Positions 1-7,896 of a stretch of DNA of 12,651 bases are shown in pieces. The stretch comes from Bacillota bacterium. Lineage in GTDB: Bacteria > Bacillota > Clostridia > Lachnospirales > Lachnospiraceae. The notes under the pieces were generated by a model. That model did not search any database. It was not told where the DNA came from and saw nothing but the letters and a program-made list of their open reading frames with translations. Where the stretch lies: assembly GCA_023435505.1 (NCBI GenBank), contig JAEYRR010000117.1, forward strand, positions 1 through 12,651, in the 5' to 3' direction. Each line of letters begins with the position of its first letter. Positions within the stretch are counted from its first letter, which is position 1. Both the position numbers and the translations under genes were made by a program.

Positions 1-684
1 ATTTACACCAACATTACAGTTGGTTCTAAAGGTAACGCCTTCTTCCTCCATGATTCTAATTCTACGCTCAATAACCTCTTTTTCCAGCTTCATATTTGGA
101 ATACCATACATTAAAAGTCCACCGACTCTGTCATGACGCTCAAATACTGTCACCAGATGGCCTCTTTGATTAAGCTGGTCTGCTGCTGCTAAACCAGATG
201 GACCAGATCCGATGACAGCTACCTTTTTACCAGTACGAACCTTCGGTTGTGTGGCTTTCATATAACCTGCCTCAAATCCATTTTCAATAATTCCGTACTC
301 GTTTCCCTTAATATCTACCGGGTCACTGTGAAGGTTACAGGTACAAGATGCCTCACAAGGAGCCGGACATACTCTGGCAGTAAACTCTGGAAAATTATTT
401 GTCTTTAATAATCTTTCAAGAGCCTGCTCTAGATTATCCCTATATAATAAATCATTCCACTCCGGAATCAGATTATTTAAGGGGCACCCCGAGGTCATGC
501 CACCAATCAGCATTCCTGACTGGCAAAATGGCACACCACATTCCATACATCTGGCACCTTGAATCTGTCTTTCCTCTTTAGATAGAGGAATATGAAATTC
601 ATCAAAATTCTTAATTCTGTCCTTAGGCTCAATTGTTTTATTCTGATTGCGTTTATATTCCATAAATCCTGTTGGTTTTCCCAT
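1..684 (-). CDS. gltD: Glutamate synthase (NADPH) small subunit, partial (C-terminus beyond left edge)
   Basis: The small subunit of glutamate synthase takes electrons from NAD(P)H through FAD and iron-sulfur clusters and passes them to the large subunit. Only the first 228 codons are present; the frame is open to base 1. The start [12 protein letters not shown] is the family's usual N-terminus. Visible cysteines are C46, C49, C54 and C67 (CMECG...FC...GCP), then C106, C110, C114 and C116 ([10 protein letters not shown]), the [4Fe-4S]-binding region. A dinucleotide-binding fingerprint GSGPSG lies at residues 159-164 ([10 protein letters not shown]), followed by [11 protein letters not shown], typical of the FAD fold. 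The start ATG at 684 has AAAGGA nine bases upstream and lies 23 bases after the gltB stop, so the two genes are co-transcribed. The family is usually about 480-500 aa, so roughly half is missing. Related FAD/Fe-S subunits such as PreT are possible in principle, but the gltB neighbour settles it. Confidence 0.96.
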   Translation of the reverse strand, partial: MGKPTGFMEYKRNQNKTIEPKDRIKNFDEFHIPLSKEERQIQGARCMECGVPFCQSGMLIGGMTSGCPLNNLIPEWNDLLYRDNLEQALERLLKTNNFPEFTARVCPAPCEASCTCNLHSDPVDIKGNEYGIIENGFEAGYMKATQPKVRTGKKVAVIGSGPSGLAAADQLNQRGHLVTVFERHDRVGGLLMYGIPNMKLEKEVIERRIRIMEEEGVTFRTNCNVGVN

Positions 685-707
685 TTTTCCACATCCTTTC
701 TGCTGAT

Positions 708-3700
708 TTATTTCTTCATAATGGCATTGAAAGCTTCAATCTGCGCCTGTTCACTGTTCAGACCTTTTTCTTCCATCTGCGCAATCACCTGAAGCATTCG
801 ATGGTAATCGTGAGGAATGATTTTCTTAAATTTAGGAAGATACTCACTAAAGTTATTTAAAATCTTCTTTCCTTTTACGGAACCAGTAGCTGCCAAATGA
901 TCCTCTATCATAGATTTAAGCTCCAGCACATCATATTTCTCAGTAACGGACTCTACACTAACCAGTTCTTTATTCATCTTCATATATAAATCACTGTTTT
1001 CGTCTAGAACATAAGCAACACCGCCACTCATACCTGCTGCAAAGTTCTTGCCTGTAGCGCCAAGAATTACCGCGCGTCCACCGGTCATATATTCACAGCC
1101 ATGGTCGCCAACACCTTCCACTACTGCAGTGGCTCCTGAGTTACGCACACAGAAACGTTCGCCAGCTATACCGTTTATATATACTTTACCACTGGTTGCA
1201 CCATAAAGGGCTACGTTACCAATTATAATATTTTCCTCTGCCTTAAAAGCTGCATCAGTAGGTGGATACACGATAATCTTACCGCCTGACAGACCTTTTC
1301 CAAGATAGTCATTGCTGTCCCCTTGTAGACTTAAGGTTAATCCCTTCGGGATAAAGGCGCCAAAGCTCTGACCGCCACTACCCTTACATTGAATTGTGAA
1401 GGTATCCTCTTCTAAGGTATCATCATATTTCTTGGTAATCTCTGATCCCAAAATGGTTCCCAAAGAACGATCAATGTTTGTAATCTCTACCTCTATGGTC
1501 TTTTTCTGACCACTAGCAAGGGCATTTTTAAACTTCTTCAAGAAGACTCTTTCGTCCATAGTCTTCTCCAGTTCAAAATTATACAGATGGGAAGGATTGT
1601 AATGATTATCCTTCGTTTCCTGGGCATATGGATTATTTAAGATAGCAGTTAAGTCAATCGACTTCACTCTATCGTTCTTATCACCTATTACTTTCTTAGC
1701 CTTTAGAAGATCTCCTCGTCCAACCAATTCAGCAATTGTCTTAACACCTAGTTTTGCCATATATTCACGAAGTTCCTCCGCTATAAAACGCATGAAGTTC
1801 TCTACATACTCTGGCTTGCCTTTAAAGTTCTTACGAAGCTCAGGATTCTGAGTCGCAACCCCCACTGGACAGGTATCTAGATTACATACTCGCATCATTA
1901 CGCAGCCCATTGTTACAAGTGGAGCTGTAGCAAAGCCAAATTCCTCTGCTCCCAGTAAGGCTGCAATGGCTACGTCACGTCCGGTCATTAACTTACCGTC
2001 TGTTTCCAAGCGAACTCTGCTTCTTAGGCCGTTCATAATCAGTGTCTGATGAGTCTCAGCCAGACCTAATTCCCAAGGAAGTCCGGCATTGTATATAGAA
2101 CTTCTAGGAGCTGCACCAGTACCACCATCATAACCGGAAATCAGTATTACTCCAGCTCCGGCTTTGGCAACACCTGCAGCTACCGTACCTACTCCGGCTT
2201 CTGATACTAATTTAACGGAGATAGTAGCCTCCTTATTGGAGTTCTTTAAGTCGTAAATCAATTGTGCCAAATCCTCGATGGAATAGATATCATGATGAGG
2301 TGGTGGGGAGATTAGACTTACACCAGGAGTAGAGTGTCTTGTCTTCGCAACCCATGGATATACCTTCTTCCCAGGAAGGTGTCCACCTTCACCTGGCTTA
2401 GCACCCTGAGCCATCTTGATCTGAATCTCTTTGGCACTAACCAGATATCTGCTAGTAACTCCAAAACGACCAGAAGCCACCTGCTTAATCGCTGAACATC
2501 TATTGATACCGTCCTTTCCAACCTTAAGACGGTCTAAGGACTCTCCACCTTCACCACTGTTACTCTTTCCATGAAGGTTATTCATGGCAACTGCCATACA
2601 TTCATGCGCTTCTTTAGAAATAGACCCATAACTCATGGCACCTGTCTTAAACCGCTGCACAATAGAATCAACACTTTCTACTTCCTCAATGCTGATGCCT
2701 TGCTCCGGATAATTAAAATCTAATAAGCCACGAAGATTTACTTGGTTATCTTCCTTATTGATACAGGAAGAATACTGTTTGAAGATGTTGTAATCGCCTG
2801 TACGAGTTGCCATCTGAAGTAAATGGATGGTTTCAGGATTATAAAGATGCTCCTCCTTGCCACTTCTTTCTTTATGACTTCCTACACTGTCTAGGGTCAG
2901 ATTAACAGCAAGCCCAAGAGGATCAAAGGCCTTAGAATGTAAACGGTCTACCTGACGCTCAATATCCTTTAAGCTAATACCGCCTATTCTGCTAACTGTA
3001 TCTGTGAAGTATTTATCTATTACATCTTTACCTATTCCAATGGCTTCAAAGATTTTAGAGCCCTGGTAGGATTGAATTGTACTGATCCCCATTTTGGAGG
3101 CAATCTTTACAATCCCCTTTAAGATTGCTTTGTTATAGTCATCAACAGCTGCATAGTAGTCCTTGCCAAGCATATTACTATCGATCAGTTCTTTTATGCT
3201 TTCCTGAGCCAGATATGGATTGACTGCACAAGCACCATACCCTAAGAGAGTAGCAAAATGGTGTACTTCTCTAGGTTCTGCACTTTCCAGAATCATCGCC
3301 ACGCTGGTTCTTTTCTTAGTTGTTACAAGATGTTGCTGAAGAGCAGATACCGCCAATAAAGAAGGAATGGCAACATGGTTCTCATCTACACCACGATCTG
3401 AAAGGATCATTATATTCGCTCCATCCTTATAAGCTCTATCTACATCTATAAAGAGATGATCAATTGCTTTTGCAAGGGAGGTGTTTTTATAATAGATAAT
3501 CGGAATCACTTCTACCTTAAACCCATCTACTTTAGCTTCTTTAATCTTTAATAAATCCGTATTGGTTAGAATTGGGTTATTAATCTTAATAACCTGACAG
3601 TTCTCTGGTACTTCCTTAAGTAAGTTGCCATCCTCTCCAATATAAACGGAGGTAGAGGTTACAATTTCCTCTCGTATCGCGTCAATTGGAGGATTCGTAA

Positions 3701-5294
3701 CCTGTGCAAACAGTTGTTTAAAGTAATTAAATAGTGGCTGTGGCTGGCTTGACAGAACCGGTAGCGGATTATCTGCGCCCATTGCTACAACTGGTTCCCC
3801 TCCATTTAATGCCATTGGAAGAATACCTGTCGTTAAATCCTCATAACTATAACCGAAAGCCTTCTGTAATCTGGCACGTTCCTCTTTGGAATATACCTGT
3901 ATCTTCTTGTTAGGAATCTTTAAATCCTTAAGATTAATAAGATTGGAATCCAGCCACTCCCCGTAAGGCTGTCTGGAGGCATAGGATTCTTTTAAATCGT
4001 TATCATCAATGACTTTTCCAGCAACAGTGTCAACTAACAACATCTTTCCTGGTCTTAATCGATCCTTTTTCACGATCTGATCATCTGGTATGTCTAATAC
4101 CCCTACCTCTGAAGATAAAATCAGCTGATTGTCCTTAGTGATATAATAACGGGATGGGCGAAGGCCGTTACGATCAAGTACAGCTCCCATAATATCTCCA
4201 TCGCTAAACAAGATGGATGCAGGTCCATCCCATGGCTCCATCATCGTCGCATAGTACTGATAGAAGTCATGCTTAGACTTGTTAATACTCTTATTATTTG
4301 CCCATGGCTCCGGAATGGTAATCATCATAGCAAGCGGCAGTTCCATACCACTCATTACCAAGAACTCAACCGTATTATCCAACATAGCAGAGTCAGAGCC
4401 CTCTGTATTGACTACAGGAAGTACCTTGTGAAGTTCTCCCTTAAGCTGTTCAGATTCCATCGTCTCTTCTCTAGCTAACATCTTATCTGCATTACCACGA
4501 ATGGTATTAATCTCACCATTGTGTACAATAAAACGGTTTGGATGAGCACGCAACCAGCTTGGATTTGTGTTGGTGCTGAATCTGGAGTGAACAATGGCAA
4601 TGGCTGATTCATAGTCATTGCTCTGTAAGTCTTGGAAAAACAGACGGAGCTGCTGCACTAAAAACATTCCCTTATATACAATCGTTCTAGAGGATAGGGA
4701 TGCAACATAAGTATCATCATTACTCTGTTCAAAAATTCTTCGGGCGATATATAGTTTACGGTCAAAATCTAGACCAATCTCTACGTTCTTAGGCTTTTTA
4801 ATAAAGCACTGCATGATATATGGCATACATTCCAATGCCTTTTGACCTAATATCTCAGGATATGTTGGCACTTGTCTCCAGCCAAGGATCTCTAAGCCCT
4901 CTTTCTCCACAATAATCTCAAACATCTTCTTTGCTTGATTTCTGCATAATTCATCCTGTGGAAAGAAGAACATACCAATCCCATATTCTCTTTCCTCGCC
5001 TAATTGAATACCTAAAGCTGCTGCCGCTTTTTTAAAGAATCGATGGGAAATCTGTAACAGTATACCAACTCCGTCACCTGTCTTTCCTTCCGCATCCTTT
5101 CCGGCGCGATGCTCAAGATTTTCTACAATCTTCAGAGCTCCCATTACGGTTTCATGAGGCTTTTTACCTTTGATATTTACTATTGCACCAATTCCACAGT
5201 TATCATGTTCAAAACGAGGATCGTATAAGCCAATTTTAGTCCGCTTACTTTCTTCTGTATGATACTTACTTTGTTCTAGAATGTCCTTTTGCAT
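708..5294 (-). CDS. gltB: Glutamate synthase large subunit (called GltA in Bacillus)
   Basis: This subunit hydrolyses glutamine and channels the ammonia to 2-oxoglutarate, reducing the product to glutamate on FMN. At 1528 aa it has full family length. The class II glutaminase domain begins at Cys33 (DNCGIG), so about 32 residues should be removed as a propeptide to free the catalytic cysteine; HSRFSTNT and HNGEINT mark the rest of the domain. A central domain follows. The FMN/synthase domain (about 860-1240) carries [12 protein letters not shown] and [13 protein letters not shown]. The 3Fe-4S cysteines are C1131, C1137 and C1142 ([16 protein letters not shown]). The C-terminal glycine-rich beta-helix (GXGXG domain) lies around 1300-1500. 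The ATG at 5294 has AGAGG seven bases upstream. It is the first gene of gltBD and is preceded by a leader with an intrinsic terminator, which suggests attenuation. No missing key residue was noticed. Confidence 0.98.
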   Translation of the reverse strand: MQKDILEQSKYHTEESKRTKIGLYDPRFEHDNCGIGAIVNIKGKKPHETVMGALKIVENLEHRAGKDAEGKTGDGVGILLQISHRFFKKAAAALGIQLGEEREYGIGMFFFPQDELCRNQAKKMFEIIVEKEGLEILGWRQVPTYPEILGQKALECMPYIMQCFIKKPKNVEIGLDFDRKLYIARRIFEQSNDDTYVASLSSRTIVYKGMFLVQQLRLFFQDLQSNDYESAIAIVHSRFSTNTNPSWLRAHPNRFIVHNGEINTIRGNADKMLAREETMESEQLKGELHKVLPVVNTEGSDSAMLDNTVEFLVMSGMELPLAMMITIPEPWANNKSINKSKHDFYQYYATMMEPWDGPASILFSDGDIMGAVLDRNGLRPSRYYITKDNQLILSSEVGVLDIPDDQIVKKDRLRPGKMLLVDTVAGKVIDDNDLKESYASRQPYGEWLDSNLINLKDLKIPNKKIQVYSKEERARLQKAFGYSYEDLTTGILPMALNGGEPVVAMGADNPLPVLSSQPQPLFNYFKQLFAQVTNPPIDAIREEIVTSTSVYIGEDGNLLKEVPENCQVIKINNPILTNTDLLKIKEAKVDGFKVEVIPIIYYKNTSLAKAIDHLFIDVDRAYKDGANIMILSDRGVDENHVAIPSLLAVSALQQHLVTTKKRTSVAMILESAEPREVHHFATLLGYGACAVNPYLAQESIKELIDSNMLGKDYYAAVDDYNKAILKGIVKIASKMGISTIQSYQGSKIFEAIGIGKDVIDKYFTDTVSRIGGISLKDIERQVDRLHSKAFDPLGLAVNLTLDSVGSHKERSGKEEHLYNPETIHLLQMATRTGDYNIFKQYSSCINKEDNQVNLRGLLDFNYPEQGISIEEVESVDSIVQRFKTGAMSYGSISKEAHECMAVAMNNLHGKSNSGEGGESLDRLKVGKDGINRCSAIKQVASGRFGVTSRYLVSAKEIQIKMAQGAKPGEGGHLPGKKVYPWVAKTRHSTPGVSLISPPPHHDIYSIEDLAQLIYDLKNSNKEATISVKLVSEAGVGTVAAGVAKAGAGVILISGYDGGTGAAPRSSIYNAGLPWELGLAETHQTLIMNGLRSRVRLETDGKLMTGRDVAIAALLGAEEFGFATAPLVTMGCVMMRVCNLDTCPVGVATQNPELRKNFKGKPEYVENFMRFIAEELREYMAKLGVKTIAELVGRGDLLKAKKVIGDKNDRVKSIDLTAILNNPYAQETKDNHYNPSHLYNFELEKTMDERVFLKKFKNALASGQKKTIEVEITNIDRSLGTILGSEITKKYDDTLEEDTFTIQCKGSGGQSFGAFIPKGLTLSLQGDSNDYLGKGLSGGKIIVYPPTDAAFKAEENIIIGNVALYGATSGKVYINGIAGERFCVRNSGATAVVEGVGDHGCEYMTGGRAVILGATGKNFAAGMSGGVAYVLDENSDLYMKMNKELVSVESVTEKYDVLELKSMIEDHLAATGSVKGKKILNNFSEYLPKFKKIIPHDYHRMLQVIAQMEEKGLNSEQAQIEAFNAIMKK

Positions 5295-5343
5295 GTTACC
5301 GCCTCTTTTCTATATAAATTATTGTTACATCCATTATTTGCAT

Positions 5344-5379
5344 AAAAAAAGGTCTTCTAGAGATTTACTCTAGAACACC
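5344..5379 (-). terminator. Intrinsic terminator in the gltB leader (attenuator)
   Basis: On the minus strand an 8-bp perfect stem (TTCTAGAG / CTCTAGAA, loop TAAAT) is extended by GGT/ACC across one G-G mismatch and followed at once by seven T residues. It sits downstream of both gltB promoters and about 50 bases before the gltB start, so it would stop transcription before the gene unless it is overridden. On the plus strand no T-run follows, so it works in one direction only. Confidence 0.8.
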
Positions 5380-5409
5380 CTTGTTCTTAATAGGTATTAT
5401 AGAGTAAAT
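5363..5409 (-). promoter_or_regulatory. Candidate antiterminator in the gltB leader RNA
   Basis: The minus-strand segment 5409-5400 (AUUUACUCUA) is perfectly complementary over 10 bases to 5372-5363 (UAGAGUAAAU). The latter is the inner half of the terminator's 5' arm plus its loop. Between them AGAAC-AAGGGU-GUUCU (5387-5372) can fold into a 5-bp hairpin with a six-base loop that also uses the terminator's 5' arm. Either pairing excludes the terminator. The AAGGGU loop has A at position 1 and G at position 4, as in RNA targets of ANTAR antiterminators, but the second hexaloop hairpin those targets normally have was not found. The complementarity is seen in the sequence; its function is inferred. 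Confidence 0.5.
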
Positions 5410-5418
5410 TATTAAGAA
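5384..5418. repeat. 9-bp inverted repeat straddling the proximal gltB -10
   Basis: TTCTTAATA (5384-5392) and TATTAAGAA (5410-5418) are perfect inverted copies separated by 17 bases that contain the TATAAT. It could be an operator that blocks the proximal promoter, or a hairpin in the longer leader RNA. The sequence alone does not decide between these. Confidence 0.5.
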
Positions 5419-5424
5419 AATCAA
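5396..5424 (-). promoter_or_regulatory. Proximal gltB promoter (sigma-A type)
   Basis: TTGATT (5424-5419), a 17-base spacer and a perfect TATAAT (5401-5396) on the minus strand. Transcription would start near 5389, only about ten bases before the leader terminator, so this RNA would lack the upstream strand of the 10-bp antiterminator. Confidence 0.7.
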
Positions 5425-5470
5425 GTATTAACCATTAAAATATTTACATATTTAACTTATTGTTAGAAAA

Positions 5471-5499
5471 ATCATACCAAAATTATGACAATAAATCAA
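5471..5499 (-). promoter_or_regulatory. Distal gltB promoter (sigma-A type, extended -10)
   Basis: TTGATT (5499-5494), a 17-base spacer and TATGAT (5476-5471) preceded by TGG, giving an extended -10. It has the same -35 and spacing as the proximal promoter. Its RNA would start near 5464 and carry the full leader, including the candidate antiterminator strand. A small dyad, TCATA-N7-TATGA (5472-5488), overlaps the -10. Confidence 0.5.
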
Positions 5500-5508
5500 A
5501 CATATGCC

Positions 5509-5522
5509 ATAACTAAGGTTAT
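5509..5522. promoter_or_regulatory. Dyad ATAAC-N4-GTTAT upstream of the distal gltB promoter
   Basis: A perfect 5-bp-arm dyad lies ten bases beyond the distal -35, the usual place for an activator. Its ATAA-N6-TTAT outline resembles LysR-family sites, and LysR-type GltC controls the glutamate synthase genes in Bacillus. No such regulator gene is in the window, so this is only a candidate site. Confidence 0.3.
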
Positions 5523-5528
5523 TCTCTT

Positions 5529-5542
5529 TCCTTAATTAAGGA
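5529..5542. repeat. 14-bp perfect palindrome TCCTTAATTAAGGA
   Basis: A perfect palindrome with no spacer lies between the gltB promoters and the promoter of the fliK-like gene. It could be a dimeric repressor site acting on either side, but it is AT-rich and short enough to be chance. No known regulator consensus was recognised. Confidence 0.35.
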
Positions 5543-5551
5543 TAGAAATCT

Positions 5552-5578
5552 TATATCAATCTTATAATTTGTCGATAA
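5552..5578 (+). promoter_or_regulatory. Candidate SigD/sigma-28 promoter of the fliK-like gene
   Basis: GTCGATAA (5571-5578) matches seven of eight positions of the sigma-28 -10 consensus GCCGATAA. TATA (5552-5555), three of four against TAAA, stands 15 bases before it. Transcription would begin near 5585, leaving a leader of about 40 bases. A perfect sigma-A -10 TATAAT (5563-5568) overlaps but has no recognisable -35. A flagellar-class gene downstream favours the sigma-28 reading. Confidence 0.45.
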
Positions 5579-5626
5579 AGTAAGTATAGGATATCATATA
5601 TCACGATTTAGAAAGGAGTACTACCT

Positions 5627-7492
5627 ATGGATTCTGTCCAGAAACCCGGCAGTCAGCTAATCAGGCAAAATACCGGAACTTCTCAAAGGCCCATGATAAA
5701 TAAGCCTGTAAATACTGATGAAAATATATCCCTAGAGAAAAACCAGATTATCCGTGGGTTAGTAACTGACCTACGCCCTGGGGAAATCTCGATCCGTCTG
5801 GCAAATAAGCAGGCTGTGGCCGCGCATCTGGAGGGTAACAATGAAGTATCCATCGGAGATGTTGCCTCTTTTAAAATTATTGAGAATACCGATGGAGAAA
5901 TTACTCTCTTTAAGCTTAATTCTATCATATCTCCGGAAGAAAGTACCATACTGAAGGCCTTAGAGGAAGCGAATCTGCCTGCTAATACAGTAAACATAGA
6001 AATTGTAAGGGAGCTACTTTACAATCAACTTCCAATCAACAAAGAAAGCATTAATATGATTTTAAAACAGGCCATGCAATATAAAGATGCCCAGATTAGT
6101 ACCCTGGTTTATATGAATAAAAATGGTCTTCCTTTGGAAGAGGGCTTTCTTAAGAACTTTGAACAACTTCGCAATTTTGATTACCGGCTTTATAATCACA
6201 TTCAAAGTGCGAAGGACGAATTTTTACAGTTTATGGCTCAGGTAGCAAGTAACGAGTCGGAAAGTACTCTGTTATCCTTTACAAGGCAAATGTTTGAACT
6301 CCTGAATATTAAAGATACCGCCAATAGCCTGCCTGTGGATGCTATGTCCTCAGATACTGCTCTTACAGTCCCTGTAAGCGAAGCCCCTGTTGACGCCCAG
6401 GATTTTTCTCAGATTCATACAGGTAATTCGGATTCCAATCTACACCTTACCAGTAAAGAGCAGAGTCAGCTGTTACAGTTATTTTCCTCTTATGATTTAC
6501 CAGAAGAATTTATGCATTCCATTGAGAATAACACCATCGATCTTCGTGAGATGGTACACCATATTTCGGAAGCCTTAACCAAAGCTGTCAACACGAATCC
6601 GGCACAAATCGAAGACTTCAAAACTCCATTAATCCTTACTATCATGGAACAGTATGGGAACTTTCAACAATCTCATAACGAAATTGCTTCTTTCCTATCC
6701 ACCAACCAGAGAATGGAGCTTTTAGATGCCATACAGGATTTCCCGCTGAACATATCCGATGCTGCCTCGATAGCCAATGGTGAAATCAGTAGTTCTCAAC
6801 TACTTCACCTTATTTCAGGTTTTACAGGACCTGAATATACAAAGAGTTTCCGGAAGTTATTCACCTCAGAACCCTTTATAAAGCTTATCTCCCATCAGAT
6901 GAATGGAGAACTCAGTTTGACCACAGAAGATCTGAAGGAAAGTAATGGCGTAGACAAATACTACACCAATATTCTTGAGAAAATGGATAAGCTTAAGTCT
7001 TTAACAGCCTTAGACACAATCAAAACCAATCCTGCCATGTTTCAGGATAAAGCTGAAGGTGTGAAGCAGAGCTTTGATTTTATGAAGACCTTTAACCAGT
7101 TATTTACCTATGTACAGCTTCCTGTGAAACTTACCAATCAGATTACTCATGGAGATTTGTACGTCTATACCAATAAAGAAAAATTAAAAGCAGGTGCAGA
7201 TAAGATCTCTGTACTACTTCATCTAGACATGGATCATCTAGGGCCTATCGATATTCATCTTTCGTTAAGCAGTTCGACTGTACAAGGTAAGTTCTATGTA
7301 TCAGACAAAGATAGCAAGACTCTTCTCTCTAAACATGAGGAAGCTTTACGTTCCTCTTTATCTAAAATAGGATATCACTTGAATATGGAAATTTATCAGC
7401 GGACAAAGGAAGTAGATATACTAAAGGATCTGAGAGAGGAGCAACCATCTGCAACTCAGATTAAACGGTATTCCTTTGATATACGGGCATAA
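5627..7492 (+). CDS. Flagellar hook-length control protein FliK-like
   Basis: This 621-aa protein has a C-terminal region (about residues 509-592) resembling the flagellar hook-length control domain of FliK. It runs from GDLYVYTNKEK through an alternating hydrophobic stretch (ISVLLHLDMDHLGPIDIHLS) to LSKIGYHLNMEIY. In FliK this domain contacts the export switch FlhB once the hook is long enough. The N-terminal part (about 40-95, IIRGLVTDLRPGEISIRL) looks like a small beta-barrel. The middle is mostly helical and lacks the Pro/Thr-rich spacer of classic FliK. There is no signal peptide, as expected for a substrate of the flagellar export gate. AAGGAG lies eight bases before the ATG. No other flagellar gene is in view, so it is an orphan here. 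It could also be a FliK relative with another export-related role, so no gene symbol is given. Confidence 0.72.
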   Translation: MDSVQKPGSQLIRQNTGTSQRPMINKPVNTDENISLEKNQIIRGLVTDLRPGEISIRLANKQAVAAHLEGNNEVSIGDVASFKIIENTDGEITLFKLNSIISPEESTILKALEEANLPANTVNIEIVRELLYNQLPINKESINMILKQAMQYKDAQISTLVYMNKNGLPLEEGFLKNFEQLRNFDYRLYNHIQSAKDEFLQFMAQVASNESESTLLSFTRQMFELLNIKDTANSLPVDAMSSDTALTVPVSEAPVDAQDFSQIHTGNSDSNLHLTSKEQSQLLQLFSSYDLPEEFMHSIENNTIDLREMVHHISEALTKAVNTNPAQIEDFKTPLILTIMEQYGNFQQSHNEIASFLSTNQRMELLDAIQDFPLNISDAASIANGEISSSQLLHLISGFTGPEYTKSFRKLFTSEPFIKLISHQMNGELSLTTEDLKESNGVDKYYTNILEKMDKLKSLTALDTIKTNPAMFQDKAEGVKQSFDFMKTFNQLFTYVQLPVKLTNQITHGDLYVYTNKEKLKAGADKISVLLHLDMDHLGPIDIHLSLSSSTVQGKFYVSDKDSKTLLSKHEEALRSSLSKIGYHLNMEIYQRTKEVDILKDLREEQPSATQIKRYSFDIRA

Positions 7493-7501
7493 TTTTAGGA
7501 A

Positions 7502-7530
7502 TTGCTTATGCTTAGAAGTGGTAGTATACT
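7502..7530 (+). promoter_or_regulatory. Sigma-A-like promoter of the small membrane-protein gene
   Basis: TTGCTT (7502-7507), a 17-base spacer and TATACT (7525-7530, five of six). The predicted start near 7537 gives a leader of about 28 bases before the ATG at 7565. The TTG at 7502 could be read as a start codon in the same frame, but it has no ribosome binding site and is better explained as the -35. Confidence 0.5.
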
Positions 7531-7564
7531 GAAAGAATATTACATATATTTACAGGAGGTAGTT

Positions 7565-7825
7565 ATGTATCCAGCAGTTATCTTTCCTTTTGGAATAACA
7601 GTTTATCTTCTCTGTCTTGTACTACAGGTGGTTCTTGGCGCCAGAAAGGGCTATCTAGGAGCTGCCCTCATCATCGGCCTCTACCTGATAGGTGGACTAG
7701 CCTTCTGTCTAGCAAGCAGGACCTTACAGGATTATTATCTAACGGTGATTCTAGTTGTAATACAAGGCATCGTCTTTGTAGGCAGCCTAGTGATTACCAA
7801 TTACAATAAACATGTGAATAGATAA
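7565..7825 (+). CDS. Small hydrophobic protein, three predicted membrane segments, function unknown
   Basis: This 86-aa protein is not recognised. Nearly all of it is hydrophobic, with three predicted membrane segments at about residues 5-25 (VIFPFGITVYLLCLVLQVVL), 30-50 (YLGAALIIGLYLIGGLAFCL) and 56-78 (YYLTVILVVIQGIVFVGSLV). They are separated by short loops (GARKG and ASRTLQD), and a basic tail NKHVNR follows. There is no catalytic or metal-binding motif. The ATG at 7565 is chosen because a full AGGAGG lies five bases before it; an in-frame TTG 21 codons upstream has no such site. It starts 72 bases after the fliK-like gene, appears to have its own promoter, and is closed by a terminator, so it may be transcribed both alone and by read-through. 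A role in the envelope is all that can be inferred. Confidence 0.75.
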   Translation: MYPAVIFPFGITVYLLCLVLQVVLGARKGYLGAALIIGLYLIGGLAFCLASRTLQDYYLTVILVVIQGIVFVGSLVITNYNKHVNR

Positions 7826-7845
7826 CAGGAAAATACGATGTAAAG

Positions 7846-7888
7846 AAGCAGTTACCATTGAGGTGTCCCCCATTGGCAACTGCTTTTT
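7846..7888 (+). terminator. Intrinsic terminator between convergent genes, possibly bidirectional
   Basis: AAGCAGTT (7846-7853) pairs with AACTGCTT (7878-7885), and CCA/TGG extends the stem inward across one mismatch. T5 (7884-7888) follows on the plus strand, fitting a stop for the small membrane-protein gene. Read leftward the same stem is followed by CTTCTTTA, a weaker U-tract, so it may also end the gatB transcript, whose stop lies only nine bases away. Confidence 0.75.
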
Positions 7889-7896
7889 GTATTCCT

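Larger units (their letters stand above)
5295..5626. other. Divergent AT-rich control region between gltB and the fliK-like gene
   Basis: These 332 bases contain no convincing gene. Reading leftward from the middle they hold an ATAAC-N4-GTTAT dyad, a distal gltB promoter, a proximal gltB promoter embedded in a 9-bp dyad, an intrinsic terminator and the gltB ribosome binding site. Reading rightward they hold a 14-bp palindrome, a SigD-like -10 element with an overlapping TATAAT, and the fliK-like ribosome binding site (AAGGAG, eight bases before the ATG). The elements are listed separately. Confidence 0.8.

Noticed and set aside
708..5294. Open frames on the plus strand opposite gltB, and short frames opposite gatA, gatB and aspS
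   Set aside because: They lack ribosome binding sites and recognisable content, and lie wholly inside strongly supported genes.
5296..5343. A 15-codon upstream reading frame (MQIMDV...) in the gltB leader, ending one base before the gltB ATG
   Set aside because: It begins directly after the terminator's U-tract with no ribosome binding site and has no run of regulatory codons, so it looks like chance.
5380..5464. A full ANTAR-type double hexaloop element in the gltB leader
   Set aside because: Only one hairpin with an A1/G4 hexaloop was found; the segment upstream has no second one. The AT hairpin at about 5437-5457 has a four-base GTAA loop, so the label ANTAR target is not assigned.
5461..5490. 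TGTTA...TGACA as a GlnR/TnrA-type site
   Set aside because: The half-sites are about 20 bases apart, whereas the known site is TGTNA-N7-TNACA.
5683..5997. A 104-codon open frame on the minus strand inside the fliK-like gene
   Set aside because: It has no ribosome binding site, its composition is unlike a folded protein, and it is fully covered by the well-supported plus-strand gene.
7502..7564. A 21-residue N-terminal extension of the small membrane protein from a TTG start
   Set aside because: The TTG has no Shine-Dalgarno and coincides with a promoter -35, whereas the ATG at 7565 has AGGAGG at good spacing.
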